In this document: positions 1-14,819 of the stretch, in pieces | Layout of the letters: every line of letters starts with the position of its first letter | Numbering within the stretch: the stretch's first letter is position 1 | NCBI RefSeq assembly: GCF_000826545.1 | Contig: NZ_CDME01000003.1 | Coordinates: 190,763 to 254,762 of the forward strand | DNA from: Kibdelosporangium sp. MJ126-NF4 | Lineage (GTDB): Bacteria > Actinomycetota > Actinomycetes > Mycobacteriales > Pseudonocardiaceae | Direction of reading: 5' to 3' | Length of the DNA: 64,000 nt | Notes under the pieces: generated by a model | Databases searched by the model: none | What the model saw: only the letters and a program-made list of their open reading frames with translations | What the model was told of the DNA's origin: nothing | Program-made: the position numbers and the translations under genes

Positions 1-1359
1 GCGCGCGACACCCACTGGTGGCGCGAACAGCGACGGCGGCAGCAGGTCGACCGCGCGGGTGGTCAGGTCCAGCCACACCGCCAGCAGCCGCCGGATGGCT
101 TCGCGCGGGTGTTCCACGCGCTCGACAGCGTAGGTCCGCAGCAGGTCGTGCATCCGGTAGCGCGGGCCGCCGCTGGCGTCGATCTCGGCCAGCCGCAACA
201 GGTTCGCGTCCACCAGCATGTCCAGCACGTCGTCGGTGAACCGGCGGTCCAGCAACGGCCCGAGCACCCACTCCGGCACAGTCCGCGGCCCGAGCAGGCC
301 CAGCAGGCCGAACGCCACGCCGCCGTCCACCGGCAGCTGCCCGATGCTTGCCTCGAACGAGGCGCGGACGCCGAGCTCGCCGAGCCGCAGCTCGTTGAGC
401 CTGCGCGACTCGTCGGCCAGGCGTTCCCGCAGCAGCCGCAACGGCCACGCGGGTCGGCCGACCAGCTTGCCCGCCGCGATCCTGATCGCCAACGGCAGGT
501 GCCCGCAGGCGTGCAGGATCGGCGTGACCTCGTCCGGTTCCGCGCCGACCCGGTCCGTCCCGACGATGCCCGTGAACAGCGTGTGGGCTTCCGCCGGGCT
601 GAGCACGTCCAGCTCGATGTGCCGGGCCCCGGGCAGATCGGTCAGCAGCTGGCGGCTGGTGACCAGGACACCGCACTCGCCACTGGACGGCAGCAGCGGT
701 CGGACCTGCTCGGAGCGTGCCGCGTCGTCGAGCACCAGCAGCATCCGGCGGTCCGACAGCAGCGAACGGAACAACGTCGCCCGAGCCGAGACGCCGTTCG
801 GCACGGCACCGCCGGTGACACCCAGGGCGTGCAACAGCTCCGCCAGCAGGACAGCCGGGTCGTGTGGCTGGTCCGATGTCCCGGCGAGGTCGACGTGGAG
901 CTGACCGTCGGCGAACTCGCGGGCGATCTCGTGGGCCGCCCGCACCGCCAGCGCCGACTTGCCGATTCCGGGGCCGCCGACGACCACGACCACGCGCGGG
1001 GACGTGGGCGACCCGGGCTCGCGCAGCGAAGCGAGCACCGTCGCCAGGTGCTCGTCGCGTCCGGTGAAGTCCGGCACGTCGGCGGGCAGTTGCCGGGCCG
1101 GGACCGTGAGCGGCTGCTGGTCGTCCACTCTGGGGGTGGCCTTCCTGGTGGCCGCAGTCAGGAACGCGTCGAGCCTGTCGCCGGTCAGCTCCAGCGCCTC
1201 GGCCAGCCTGATGACGGTGTCGCGGTGCGGGAACCGGCGGTCACCTCGCTCGAGTACCCCGATCGCCTGGACACTGAGCCCGGCCAACCCGGCCAGTGCC
1301 TCCTGCGTCAGCCCCCGTGCTGTGCGGTGCCCGCGAAGCAGGTCCCCGAACGGCCCCAT
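1..1359 (-). CDS. XRE/NB-ARC (AfsR-like) transcriptional regulator, 3' end cut by window edge
   Basis: The 453 visible codons start at ATG 1359 and run off the left edge without a stop. Residues 1-60 form an XRE-type helix-turn-helix (GLTQEALAGLAGLSVQAIGVLERG). An NB-ARC STAND ATPase module follows: P-loop GGPGIGKSAL with Lys134, a Walker-B-like LVLDD near residue 210, and a GHLPLAIRIA segment near 288 matching the GLPL motif. The remainder reads like the winged-helix stretch of AfsR/BldD-neighbour STAND regulators; TPR repeats would be expected beyond the edge. In the family, ATP-dependent oligomerisation couples ligand sensing to transcription. It is divergent from the SARP gene at 1460, with 100 bp between, so shared control is likely. 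Target genes are unknown. Confidence 0.85.
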   Translation of the reverse strand, partial: MGPFGDLLRGHRTARGLTQEALAGLAGLSVQAIGVLERGDRRFPHRDTVIRLAEALELTGDRLDAFLTAATRKATPRVDDQQPLTVPARQLPADVPDFTGRDEHLATVLASLREPGSPTSPRVVVVVGGPGIGKSALAVRAAHEIAREFADGQLHVDLAGTSDQPHDPAVLLAELLHALGVTGGAVPNGVSARATLFRSLLSDRRMLLVLDDAARSEQVRPLLPSSGECGVLVTSRQLLTDLPGARHIELDVLSPAEAHTLFTGIVGTDRVGAEPDEVTPILHACGHLPLAIRIAAGKLVGRPAWPLRLLRERLADESRRLNELRLGELGVRASFEASIGQLPVDGGVAFGLLGLLGPRTVPEWVLGPLLDRRFTDDVLDMLVDANLLRLAEIDASGGPRYRMHDLLRTYAVERVEHPREAIRRLLAVWLDLTTRAVDLLPPSLFAPPVGVAR

Positions 1360-1459
1360 CCAGCCTCCCCGGCAGCGCTCGGCTTGCGGCCGATCGTGTA
1401 GCTGCACTGTAGAGGTTGTCGCTGGTCCGTGCGGGGACACAGCGGCAGGGTGCGGTGCT

Positions 1460-2248
1460 GTGAGATTCGGGATCCTCGGACCGCTTGAGGTCCGTGACGA
1501 ACAGGGCAATCCGGTCGCGGTGCCCGCTGGGCGGCCCGCGCGTCTGCTGGTCGGCCTGCTGCTGCGCCCCGCGCGGCCGGTGCCGACGGACTGGCTGGTC
1601 GAGATGCTGTGGAACGGTCACGCGCCACGCTCGTACCTGGCCAACCTGCAGACCCACGTGTCCCGGCTGCGCCGGTTACTGCCGGACGCCCCGATCGAAC
1701 GGCGTGATGTCGAACGGTGTGGGGACGCCTACCAGATCACCATCGACCCGGACTGTGTCGACGCCGAACGGTTCGCTCTGCACAGCACCGCGGGCCGGGC
1801 GGCTGGCGTCGGCGACCAGGCCGCCGCGCACTTCCGCGCGGCCCTCGCGCTCTACCGCGGTGCCCCGTTGGCCGGTGCGGCCGGGCCGTTCGAGCCGGAC
1901 CTGGTCAGGCTGGCCGAGTTGCACCTGAGCAGCATGGAGGGACTGGCCGAAGCGGACCTGGCGGCGGGCCGGTACCACGAGGTGATCGTCCGGCTGGGGC
2001 CGCTGGTGCGCAGGCACCCGCTCCGGGAACCGCTGTGGGACCTGCTGATCCGCGCGTTCGCCCACTCGGGCCGGGCCGCCGAGGCCGTGGACGCGTACCA
2101 CGAGGTCAGGACGGTTCTGCGGGACGAACTGGGCCTCGATCCCGGGCTCCGGCTACGGCAGACCTACGAGTGGATCCTGCGCGGCACGCAGCGGCAGGCC
2201 GAGACAGCCTGCCGCTGCAAGGAAACCGGGAGCACGGTCACGGCATGA
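1460..2248 (+). CDS. Small SARP-family regulator (OmpR-type wHTH + BTAD)
   Basis: 262 residues from GTG 1460, with AGGGTG six bases upstream. The start MRFGILGPLEV is the classic SARP N-terminus. An OmpR-type winged helix spans about residues 1-95 (NLQTHVSRLRRLL is its recognition region). A bacterial transcriptional activation domain (BTAD, three TPR-like repeats) covers about 100-245, ending in the typical LRDELGLDPGLRLRQTYEWILR. There is no ATPase module, so this is a short SARP of the ActII-4/DnrI size. SARPs bind direct heptameric repeats and activate specialised-metabolite genes; no such cluster is visible here. Its 3' end overlaps the lectin gene on the other strand by 11 bp. Confidence 0.88.
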   Translation: MRFGILGPLEVRDEQGNPVAVPAGRPARLLVGLLLRPARPVPTDWLVEMLWNGHAPRSYLANLQTHVSRLRRLLPDAPIERRDVERCGDAYQITIDPDCVDAERFALHSTAGRAAGVGDQAAAHFRAALALYRGAPLAGAAGPFEPDLVRLAELHLSSMEGLAEADLAAGRYHEVIVRLGPLVRRHPLREPLWDLLIRAFAHSGRAAEAVDAYHEVRTVLRDELGLDPGLRLRQTYEWILRGTQRQAETACRCKETGSTVTA

Positions 2249-2699
2249 TGTTCGTGATCGTCCATTTCTGCAGCGAGTCCCTGGTGTCGCAGCCCACCGT
2301 GTCCAGCCGGAACACGTCGAGCTGGGCCCGGCTCAGGCACCGCCCGGTGGCCACGTTCTTGATCTCGAGTGTCGTGCCGAACCTGGCCAGCTTCCACTGC
2401 TGGTTGTTGTTGCCTGCCTGGCAGCCGAGCAGGTAGACGTCACCACGCGCGTTGCTGTCCAGGCACTTGGCCGACAGCGGGTGGCGCAGTGTGCCCGTGC
2501 TCGGCACGCGGCCCGTCCACTGCCAGACCTGGCCGTTGGTCACGCGGCACGGCTGCAGCCCGGGGTTGCCGTTGGGCGCGCCGTCGAGGCAGCGGCCGTT
2601 GGCCTTGTTGCCGATCTTGGCGTTCACTGCCGCGTCCGCAGCTGGTGCGAAGCCGACCACGGTCAGCACAGCCACCAGTCCGATGAAGAATTTCCTCAC
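2238..2699 (-). CDS. Secreted ricin-type beta-trefoil lectin
   Basis: 153 residues from GTG 2699, whose GTGA overlaps the stop of the upstream lipoprotein gene, implying translational coupling. A Sec signal peptide (MRKFFIGLVAVLTVVGFAPAADA) is followed by a single beta-trefoil carrying three Q-x-W repeats (QVW, QQW, QKW) and paired cysteines (RCLDG, KCLDS, RCLS). Ricin B-type folds bind galactose-like sugars in glycosidases and toxins. Here the domain stands alone with no catalytic partner, so it may be a free sugar-binding protein. It is the last gene of the three-gene coupled operon 4215-2238. Confidence 0.85.
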   Translation of the reverse strand: MRKFFIGLVAVLTVVGFAPAADAAVNAKIGNKANGRCLDGAPNGNPGLQPCRVTNGQVWQWTGRVPSTGTLRHPLSAKCLDSNARGDVYLLGCQAGNNNQQWKLARFGTTLEIKNVATGRCLSRAQLDVFRLDTVGCDTRDSLQKWTITNIMP

Positions 2700-3760
2700 A
2701 GCCCCTCCTGCGTTCGGATGTCGTCCTTGCCGACCTGGACGACGGTGTTGTCCTGGCCCGCGAACGTGTACCTGGACGCGGGCACGTCCAGTTCCCTGTG
2801 CTGGTCGCCGTCGACCACCACGGTCCTGCCGGGAAAACTCAGTACGACCGCGTTGTGGAAGGCCGACACCACGGCGACCTGTGCCGCACTGGTCGAGAAG
2901 CGTGGCCGGAGATCCTTGCCGAGGATCCGCACCTCGGTCAGGTCCTGCTCGGCGTTGGTCATCCGGCTCAGCAGGGCGATGTTGTCACCGGCCATGAAGA
3001 CGTCGCTGGTGTCCCGCGGCCCGCCGATCCGCCTGGTGGTGGCACCGGTGTGCAGGTCGTAGCGGTCCTGATGGGCGAGTACGTAGGTGTCCTTGTCCCG
3101 CAGGAACACGGCGTGGACGGGCTCGGCGACCTCGGTTCTCGATGTGATGGCCCACCGGTCGGCACCGCGTTCGAGAATGATCAACCTGCCGCCCGCGGTG
3201 CCGTAGTCGAACGCGGCCGCGGTTTTGCCGTCGGGCGCGATGCCCCAGTCCAGAGCCGCGGACTTCATCTCCTCCGACGCGGTCATCCGGCCGTCGACCT
3301 GCGTGCGCAGGGTCGTGTGCTGCCCGTCGGCGGTGGCGACGACACCGGTGCCGACCTGGGTCGCGGCCAGCACGCGGAACTTCGAATGGGCGGCCCGGCC
3401 GGGCCACGGCACGGTCCTGCCGTCCGGCAGATACGCGAGCGGATCGGGATCACGCACCGACGGGTCGGCCCAGTCCGAGATCAACGCCGAGAACACCTGG
3501 GCGGCGCATTCGCCCGCGGTCGCGACGAATCGGCCGTCCTCCTGGTCGTGCGACCACAGCCCACGGCCGTCGCGCGCGAACGCACGGACGGTGTCCGTGT
3601 TCGGATCGGTGACGATCGTGCCGGACGAGTCCGCGCAGATCGGCTTCATCAGCCGGGACGGCCCCGTTGGCGGCTCCGTCGAGCACCCGGCCAGGACGAG
3701 GGCCAGGGTGGCCGTGGCGATCAGGCCACGGCCACCCCACCGGTCGATGCGGACCATCAT
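2696..3760 (-). CDS. Exported lipoprotein, propeller-like, function unknown
   Basis: 354 residues from ATG 3760, which shares one base with the stop of the preceding gene (TGATG); a second ATG follows at once and an in-frame upstream start at 3793 is less likely. The N-terminus MMVRIDRWGGRGLIATATLALVLAGC is a lipoprotein signal with lipobox LAGC (Cys26). The mature part has repeated short motifs such as DGRGLWSHDQEDGRF, DGRTVPWPGR and TADGQHTTLRTQVDGR that look like beta-propeller blades. I recognise no specific family. It probably sits on the outer face of the membrane and works with the exported proteins encoded on either side. Confidence 0.8.
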   Translation of the reverse strand: MMVRIDRWGGRGLIATATLALVLAGCSTEPPTGPSRLMKPICADSSGTIVTDPNTDTVRAFARDGRGLWSHDQEDGRFVATAGECAAQVFSALISDWADPSVRDPDPLAYLPDGRTVPWPGRAAHSKFRVLAATQVGTGVVATADGQHTTLRTQVDGRMTASEEMKSAALDWGIAPDGKTAAAFDYGTAGGRLIILERGADRWAITSRTEVAEPVHAVFLRDKDTYVLAHQDRYDLHTGATTRRIGGPRDTSDVFMAGDNIALLSRMTNAEQDLTEVRILGKDLRPRFSTSAAQVAVVSAFHNAVVLSFPGRTVVVDGDQHRELDVPASRYTFAGQDNTVVQVGKDDIRTQEGL

Positions 3761-4215
3761 CAGGCCGGGAAGTCGCTCGTGGTGGCCTTGCACGTCGGGT
3801 CCCCGCCCGCCGTGTCGAAGACGAAGTGGTAGTCGGTGTGCTGCTTCTTGCCCGAGTCCAGCTGGATGGGGTTTCTCGGGGTGTGCGAGTAGTCCGTGTT
3901 CTGCTTGACGTTGTCCGGGCTGTCGTTGGAGTACAGCAGCTTGTCCTTCTGCAGCCGCCGCTTCTCGTAGTGCCGGATGTTGACGTTGCTCTTGCCGCCG
4001 GTGCCCTTCCCGCTGATCCGGTATTCGAACCAGGTCACCTTGGTGTAGACGCCACCCTCGTTGTAGTGGGTGTAGGCCTGGCCGTTGTGGCCGTCCTTGT
4101 TACATCCACCGGCCGCGGTGCCGTCGCCGGAAGCGGCGTTGGCGACGACCGGGGACATGGCGAACACCGCCGCGGCGACGACACCGATCGTGCGGACTTG
4201 TTTCTTCAGTTCCAT
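3760..4215 (-). CDS. Secreted protein of unknown function
   Basis: 151 residues. The start MELKKQVRTIGVVAAAVFAMSPVVANA is a clear Sec signal peptide with an A-N-A cleavage site. The mature 125 residues are polar and Lys/Asp/Tyr-rich with two cysteines (GGCNKDG and DPTCKAT) that may form a disulfide. I do not recognise the family. It is the first gene of the coupled operon with the lipoprotein and the lectin; the three exported products may form one surface complex (inference). Base 4215 lies 113 bp from the divergent gene at 4329. Confidence 0.75.
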   Translation of the reverse strand: MELKKQVRTIGVVAAAVFAMSPVVANAASGDGTAAGGCNKDGHNGQAYTHYNEGGVYTKVTWFEYRISGKGTGGKSNVNIRHYEKRRLQKDKLLYSNDSPDNVKQNTDYSHTPRNPIQLDSGKKQHTDYHFVFDTAGGDPTCKATTSDFPA

Positions 4216-4328
4216 GTAACGCAGGCTTCACTCAGGCACTACAGCAGTCCTACATCGTGGCCACATCACGGGGACCGACGTATGAATTCCAATGAATCGC
4301 TGGCGTAGGAATTGATCCTCAGGTATTC

Positions 4329-4922
4329 GTGGACCTTGTGCACCTCACTGTCTGTTGGGACCGTGCCGGTGACGAGCTGATCGGTGTGTTCAGCCCGCAC
4401 GCGGTGGCATGGCTGCGCAGGCAAATGACCGGATATAGCGAGCTGCTCGAGTGGCGGTATACCAAATACGCGACGGAAGACCCGACCGCTGAGGCAATCG
4501 GCGTTCCGCTCGCTTCGGCGCCGGACGAATATCCGCCGCTGGTGGCGGCATTGCGCGAGATCATCCCGGACGAGGAACCCGAACCGATCCGGCTGTGGTG
4601 GGAGCCGGACGTCGTGCGTTTCCTCTACGCCGCCACCCAGGTCGTTCTCGATACGCTGCCGGAGACCGGCGGGGTGGTGGTGCTGACCGAACGCCACCAG
4701 ATCGACGCGTGGCAGGCGGCTGTTCCGAACATGCGCGTGGTTTTCGCGGTCGCCGCCGGTATCTGGCCGGTGCCGGTGGGCACGGAGCCGCAGCGGCACA
4801 TGATGCCGAGGGCCGATCCGGACCGTTTCGAGCAGGACAGGGACCTGACCGAGTGGCTCAGGCGGGTCGTCGGCTCGCTCACCGAAATCGCCGAACCGGC
4901 GCCGACTTCACCATGGGATTGA
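4329..4922 (+). CDS. Hypothetical protein
   Basis: 197 residues from GTG 4329; no strong ribosome site is visible, and GTG 4338 is possible. The product is acidic and soluble, with no signal peptide or membrane segment. It has a helical middle (EYPPLVAALREIIPDEEPEP, then VVRFLYAATQVVLDTLPETGGVVV) and a C-terminal segment ending EWLRRVVGSLTEIAEPAP. I do not recognise a domain. Codon use is GC3-rich like the neighbouring genes, which supports coding. It is divergent from the secreted-protein operon. Confidence 0.6.
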   Translation: MDLVHLTVCWDRAGDELIGVFSPHAVAWLRRQMTGYSELLEWRYTKYATEDPTAEAIGVPLASAPDEYPPLVAALREIIPDEEPEPIRLWWEPDVVRFLYAATQVVLDTLPETGGVVVLTERHQIDAWQAAVPNMRVVFAVAAGIWPVPVGTEPQRHMMPRADPDRFEQDRDLTEWLRRVVGSLTEIAEPAPTSPWD

Positions 4923-5156
4923 CCTTGATAATCACGGGGTATTCCGCCCCGTCGGGTAAGGGCAGTATCGGAAACCTACGAAAGACGCAGGTCAACGGTG
5001 ACGGAAACAGTTTTCGCGCCGACTGGATGGGATCGCTCCCGCAAAGCCGGTTCGGGGGAGCGGTGAATGCGACCGCCGCGCGGTCCCACACGGTCGGGTG
5101 AACTGCGTGGCTACGTCCGGTGATCATGGGCAACGGAGGGTAGTCTCCCGCGCACA
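4923..5156. other. Non-coding gap
   Basis: 234 bp between two same-strand orphan genes. No convincing ORF, hairpin or strong promoter was seen. The base composition is slightly more AT-rich than its surroundings at 4920-5010, so it may hold the promoter of the next gene. Confidence 0.4.
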
Positions 5157-5705
5157 ATGAAGATAGCGCTGCCCTCGCACCGCGGGACGCTCGTGGCGGT
5201 GGCCGGGGCGAGCACCCCCGCCAAGACCGAGATCGTCGACGCGCTGGCCAAGCACCTCGGCCCCTCGACGCTGACCATCGGTACCCGGTCGTATCCCGAT
5301 CCCGAGTGGTCGACCGAGGCGCTCGCGAAGGTGGACGGGCGGGCGGCCGAGGACGCGATCACGATCGTGCGGATGGCCGAGTCCGCTGCCGTGCGCGCCA
5401 GCAGTCTGGTGATCACCGCCCGGCCGGTGCTCGACGAGCTCGCCCGCTACCGGGCCGGCCGCAAGATCAGGCACGAGTACGTCCAGCATCACGTGATGCG
5501 CCGGGTGGAGGACACGGTCGCCTGGGAGGCCGCCGACTACGACTTCGTGGTGTGGTCTCGGTCACCTTTTCCGTCCCCGTCGGTCCGCGTTTTCGAGTCC
5601 GCACTGGGCGAAGTGCTCAAGGATCTGTGCGTGCCCCATCACTCGCTGTGCCCGCCCTTGATCAACGAATCGGTCGAACGCCTGGTAGCCTCTATCCCCC
5701 GCTAG
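5157..5705 (+). CDS. P-loop-like protein with degenerate Walker A, upstream of rpoB
   Basis: 182 residues from ATG 5157. The N-terminus TLVAVAGASTPAKTEIVDAL looks like a kinase-type P-loop in which the final glycine of GxxxxGKT is alanine (G17-A-S-T-P-A22-K23-T24). A later RPVLDELARYRA segment resembles the substrate-lid region of small nucleoside-kinase-like ATPases (AAA_28 group), and ADYDFVVWSRSPF fits a following core strand. The fold is inferred and NTP binding is uncertain because of the altered loop. It lies on the same strand 283 bp before rpoB, which has its own promoter. Confidence 0.65.
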   Translation: MKIALPSHRGTLVAVAGASTPAKTEIVDALAKHLGPSTLTIGTRSYPDPEWSTEALAKVDGRAAEDAITIVRMAESAAVRASSLVITARPVLDELARYRAGRKIRHEYVQHHVMRRVEDTVAWEAADYDFVVWSRSPFPSPSVRVFESALGEVLKDLCVPHHSLCPPLINESVERLVASIPR

Positions 5706-5823
5706 CTGGTCCAATGGGTTCGGATCTGCTCGTCCACGTGGGTGAACACCGCGTGGCCCCTTGACTCGGGAACTGGTCAGGGTCACTCTGTTGTCGTGAG
5801 CGGGGGGCCGTTTCTCCGGCCCC

Positions 5824-5852
5824 TGGACAGTCGCCGCTTGTTTGGCTAGACT
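5824..5852 (+). promoter_or_regulatory. Likely main rpoBC promoter
   Basis: A -35 TGGACA (5824-5829) is separated by exactly 17 bp from a -10 TAGACT (5847-5852), predicting a start near 5859 and a leader of about 130 nt. A hairpin with GGGGCCG/CGGCCCC arms lies just upstream at 5804-5823. It matches the housekeeping sigma consensus in 5/6 and 4/6 positions. Confidence 0.55.
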
Positions 5853-5920
5853 GCGTCTTTGCTCTGCCCACTTTCCGTGCGCCCTTACCCGAGAGCTAGG
5901 ATGCTGGGCATCAAGCACCC

Positions 5921-5947
5921 TTGACAGTTGCGTTAGTTGCCTGCTAA
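5921..5947 (+). promoter_or_regulatory. Possible second rpoB promoter
   Basis: A perfect TTGACA at 5921-5926 is followed after 15 bp by TGCTAA (5942-5947) or after 16 bp by GCTAAC. The -35 is strong but the -10 is weak, so this is a tentative second promoter 42 bp before the rpoB start. Confidence 0.3.
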
Positions 5948-5988
5948 CGCGGCCGCTCAACCGCTCATAGTCCCTGGAAGGACGCATC

Positions 5989-9474
<3,486 letters not shown>

Positions 9475-9480
9475 CCTCGC

Positions 9481-9517
9481 CGAGGCAGGGGCCGGCCGGA
9501 AACCGGCCCCCGCCTCG
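9481..9517 (+). terminator. rpoB-rpoC intergenic hairpin
   Basis: Arms CGAGGCAGGGGCCGG (9481-9495) and CCGGCCCCCGCCTCG (9503-9517) pair over 15 bp with one A/C mismatch around a 7-nt loop. No U tract follows, so it is more likely an attenuation or mRNA-processing hairpin than a full terminator. Confidence 0.6.
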
Positions 9518-9567
9518 CCTGAATCCCCCGAACATGCTGTCTTCAACCAAAGGGGAGAAGAACCGAC

Positions 9568-13462
<3,895 letters not shown>

Positions 13463-13467
<5 letters not shown>

Positions 13468-13519
13468 GCAAGCTGTTCGACAGGAAGGCCCCCGGCTCGC
13501 CGGGGGCCTTCCTCATGTC
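13463..13519 (+). repeat. 57-bp direct repeat, copy A (rpoC 3' end and terminator)
   Basis: This segment recurs at 14264-14320 with about six mismatches; the central 26 bases (GACAGGAAGG through CGCCGGG) are identical. Copy A begins within the last codon of rpoC and includes the terminator. The two copies, 801 bp apart, flank the toxin-antitoxin module. Confidence 0.85.
13483..13512 (+). terminator. rpoC terminator hairpin
   Basis: A perfect 13-bp stem, GGAAGGCCCCCGG with CCGGGGGCCTTCC, closes a CTCG tetraloop 15 bp after the rpoC stop. It lacks a long U tract, as is common in high-GC actinobacteria. Confidence 0.85.
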
Positions 13520-13533
13520 CGGATCACTCGATA

Positions 13534-13557
13534 GTGTTCTACGTTCTGTAGTACACT
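13534..13557 (+). promoter_or_regulatory. Operator/promoter of the toxin-antitoxin module
   Basis: An inverted repeat GTGTTCTAC-N5-GTAGTACAC (13534-13556, one mismatch) overlaps a -10 TACACT (13552-13557) that lies 6 bp before the antitoxin ATG. The transcript would therefore be leaderless, and the palindrome is well placed for autorepression by the antitoxin or complex, as in Phd/VapB systems. Confidence 0.6.
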
Positions 13558-13563
13558 CGGTTC

Positions 13564-13836
13564 ATGGAGCAGATTCCCATCCGGGTCCTCAATCAGGACA
13601 CGGCGCGAGTGCTTGAGCGGGTGGAACACGGCGAGACCGTGGAGATCACCAATCGCGGCAAGCCGGTCGCCAGGATCGTGCCGGTTGTCACCGGGGAACT
13701 CGACGATCTCATCGCCGAGGGCCGGGTCATCCCTGCCACTGTGCACGGGCCGTGGCGAGTTCCGGCTGGAGAGATCGATCCGAGCGCTGACGCGGCCGCG
13801 CTGGTTCGCGAACTGCGTGACGAGGAGCGCTGGTGA
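13564..13836 (+). CDS. Type II antitoxin, Phd/YefM family
   Basis: 90 residues from ATG 13564. The N-terminal Phd/YefM DNA-binding fold is seen in IPIRVLNQDTARVLERVEHGETVEITNRGKPVARIVP, the usual pattern of strand, helix and TxxGKPVA strand. The C-terminal half (GEIDPSADAAALVRELRDEERW) is acidic and would wrap the toxin. It binds and neutralises the PIN toxin encoded next and should repress its own promoter. The stop overlaps the toxin start (GTGA). The start coincides with the predicted transcription start, so translation is probably leaderless. Confidence 0.88.
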   Translation: MEQIPIRVLNQDTARVLERVEHGETVEITNRGKPVARIVPVVTGELDDLIAEGRVIPATVHGPWRVPAGEIDPSADAAALVRELRDEERW

Positions 13837-14237
13837 TTTACATGGACACCTGCGCGATCATCAAGCTGATCCGACCAGAGGCTGAAAGCGCTGCCTTGGC
13901 TACGTGGCTCAACGAACGCTCTGCGGAGGTTGTGGTCACCTCCGAGTTGGCAGAGGTGGAGGTGCCTCGCGCATTGCGGCGCAACTCTCCAGCGCAGCTG
14001 GCAGCAATGCCCGCGATACTGGCAAAGGTGAACCGGGTCGAAATGGATGCCTCCGTGCGGGTGACCGCTGGCGCCTACCCCGACCCGTACCTGCGCTCTC
14101 TGGACGCGGTTCATCTTGCTACTGCGGACACGCTCGTGGCATCAGGTAAGAACGTCGAAGCCTTTGTCACCTATGACAAACGGCTGGCAGAGGCGGCCAC
14201 CGCGGCTGGGCACAAGGTGGTCGCGCCCGGCGCGTGA
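13833..14237 (+). CDS. vapC: VapC-family PIN-domain ribonuclease toxin
   Basis: 134 residues from GTG 13833. It is a PIN-domain nuclease: Asp5 in MDTCAIIKL, acidic Glu41/Glu43 in TSELAEVEVPRALRR, Asp91 in SLDAVHLATA and Asp115 in FVTYDKRLAEAA supply the metal-binding cluster. VapC toxins cleave tRNA or rRNA when free of antitoxin. Start codon overlaps the antitoxin stop, giving coupled translation. The whole module sits between two copies of the rpoC terminator, suggesting it was inserted there. Confidence 0.88.
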   Translation: MIYMDTCAIIKLIRPEAESAALATWLNERSAEVVVTSELAEVEVPRALRRNSPAQLAAMPAILAKVNRVEMDASVRVTAGAYPDPYLRSLDAVHLATADTLVASGKNVEAFVTYDKRLAEAATAAGHKVVAPGA

Positions 14238-14263
14238 GGCGTCTGTGCCGATGGCCGCGCTAT

Positions 14264-14320
14264 GCTGAGACAGCTGCTCGACAGGAAGGCCCCCGGCTCG
14301 CCGGGAGCCTTTCCCATGTC
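14264..14320 (+). repeat. 57-bp direct repeat, copy B (decayed rpoC terminator)
   Basis: Copy of 13463-13519 with about six substitutions. Changes in the right arm (CCGGGAGCCTTTCC) weaken the hairpin. Its GGGAG now lies 8 bases before ATG 14316 of the next gene, so the old terminator may serve as a ribosome site. Confidence 0.8.
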
Positions 14321-14684
14321 AGCGCCAGAGACCATCTTTGGCTACAGTCGATCCATGTCCATGCCCGCGTGGGAGCGCCCAACGGAGCAGCTATGCACAA
14401 TGCCTCGTGCGATCCGCGAGGCGCTGCTGCCCGAAGAGGCCGACGCCTTCGATCGCGACTATCGCCAGGCACTCAGGACGGCCGCAGAGACGCTGAGCCT
14501 GGAAGCGGTGTATAAGACACTGGAACACTGGCACCGCATCGCGCGCATGACCCAGGCTGACCCAGCGGCCTACCGTCGGATGCTGCAACGCGCCGAGCAC
14601 ACTCTCCGTACCGGCAAGTCCGCTGGGCCGACTGTCTCATCCGATCAGGTGAAAGCGCTCATCAGGGAGCGGCTGGGCCTGTAG
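14316..14684 (+). CDS. DUF6247-like small protein
   Basis: 122 residues from ATG 14316; ATG 14355 and 14361 in the same frame are alternatives, and TACAGT at 14343-14348 would make 14355 leaderless. The conserved-looking core starts at PRAIREALLPEEADAFDRDYRQAL and continues with HWHRIARMTQADPAAYRRML, a helical pattern I associate with the actinobacterial DUF6247 group, often found beside toxin-antitoxin genes. Function unknown. It lies directly after the decayed terminator copy. Confidence 0.55.
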   Translation: MSAPETIFGYSRSMSMPAWERPTEQLCTMPRAIREALLPEEADAFDRDYRQALRTAAETLSLEAVYKTLEHWHRIARMTQADPAAYRRMLQRAEHTLRTGKSAGPTVSSDQVKALIRERLGL

Positions 14685-14819
14685 GTGAAGCTTTGGCTTT
14701 CTACGCTCAGGTGCACAGTGTTCTTGAGCTGACCTGCCTGTTGCTACGTCGGTGGGCGTAGGGGAAGACGGGATTCTCGGCGTACGTGTCGGTGGGCGTG
14801 GCCGGTGACCATTGCCGGT

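Noticed and set aside
109..1401. Plus-strand frame opposite the NB-ARC regulator
   Set aside because: The minus strand has a clear XRE helix-turn-helix and P-loop; the plus frame is a Gln/Arg/His-rich shadow.
14740..14805. Short direct repeats GTCGGTGGGCGT before the esterase as an operator
   Set aside because: Two 12-bp matches in GC-rich DNA about 40 bp apart are too weak to call.
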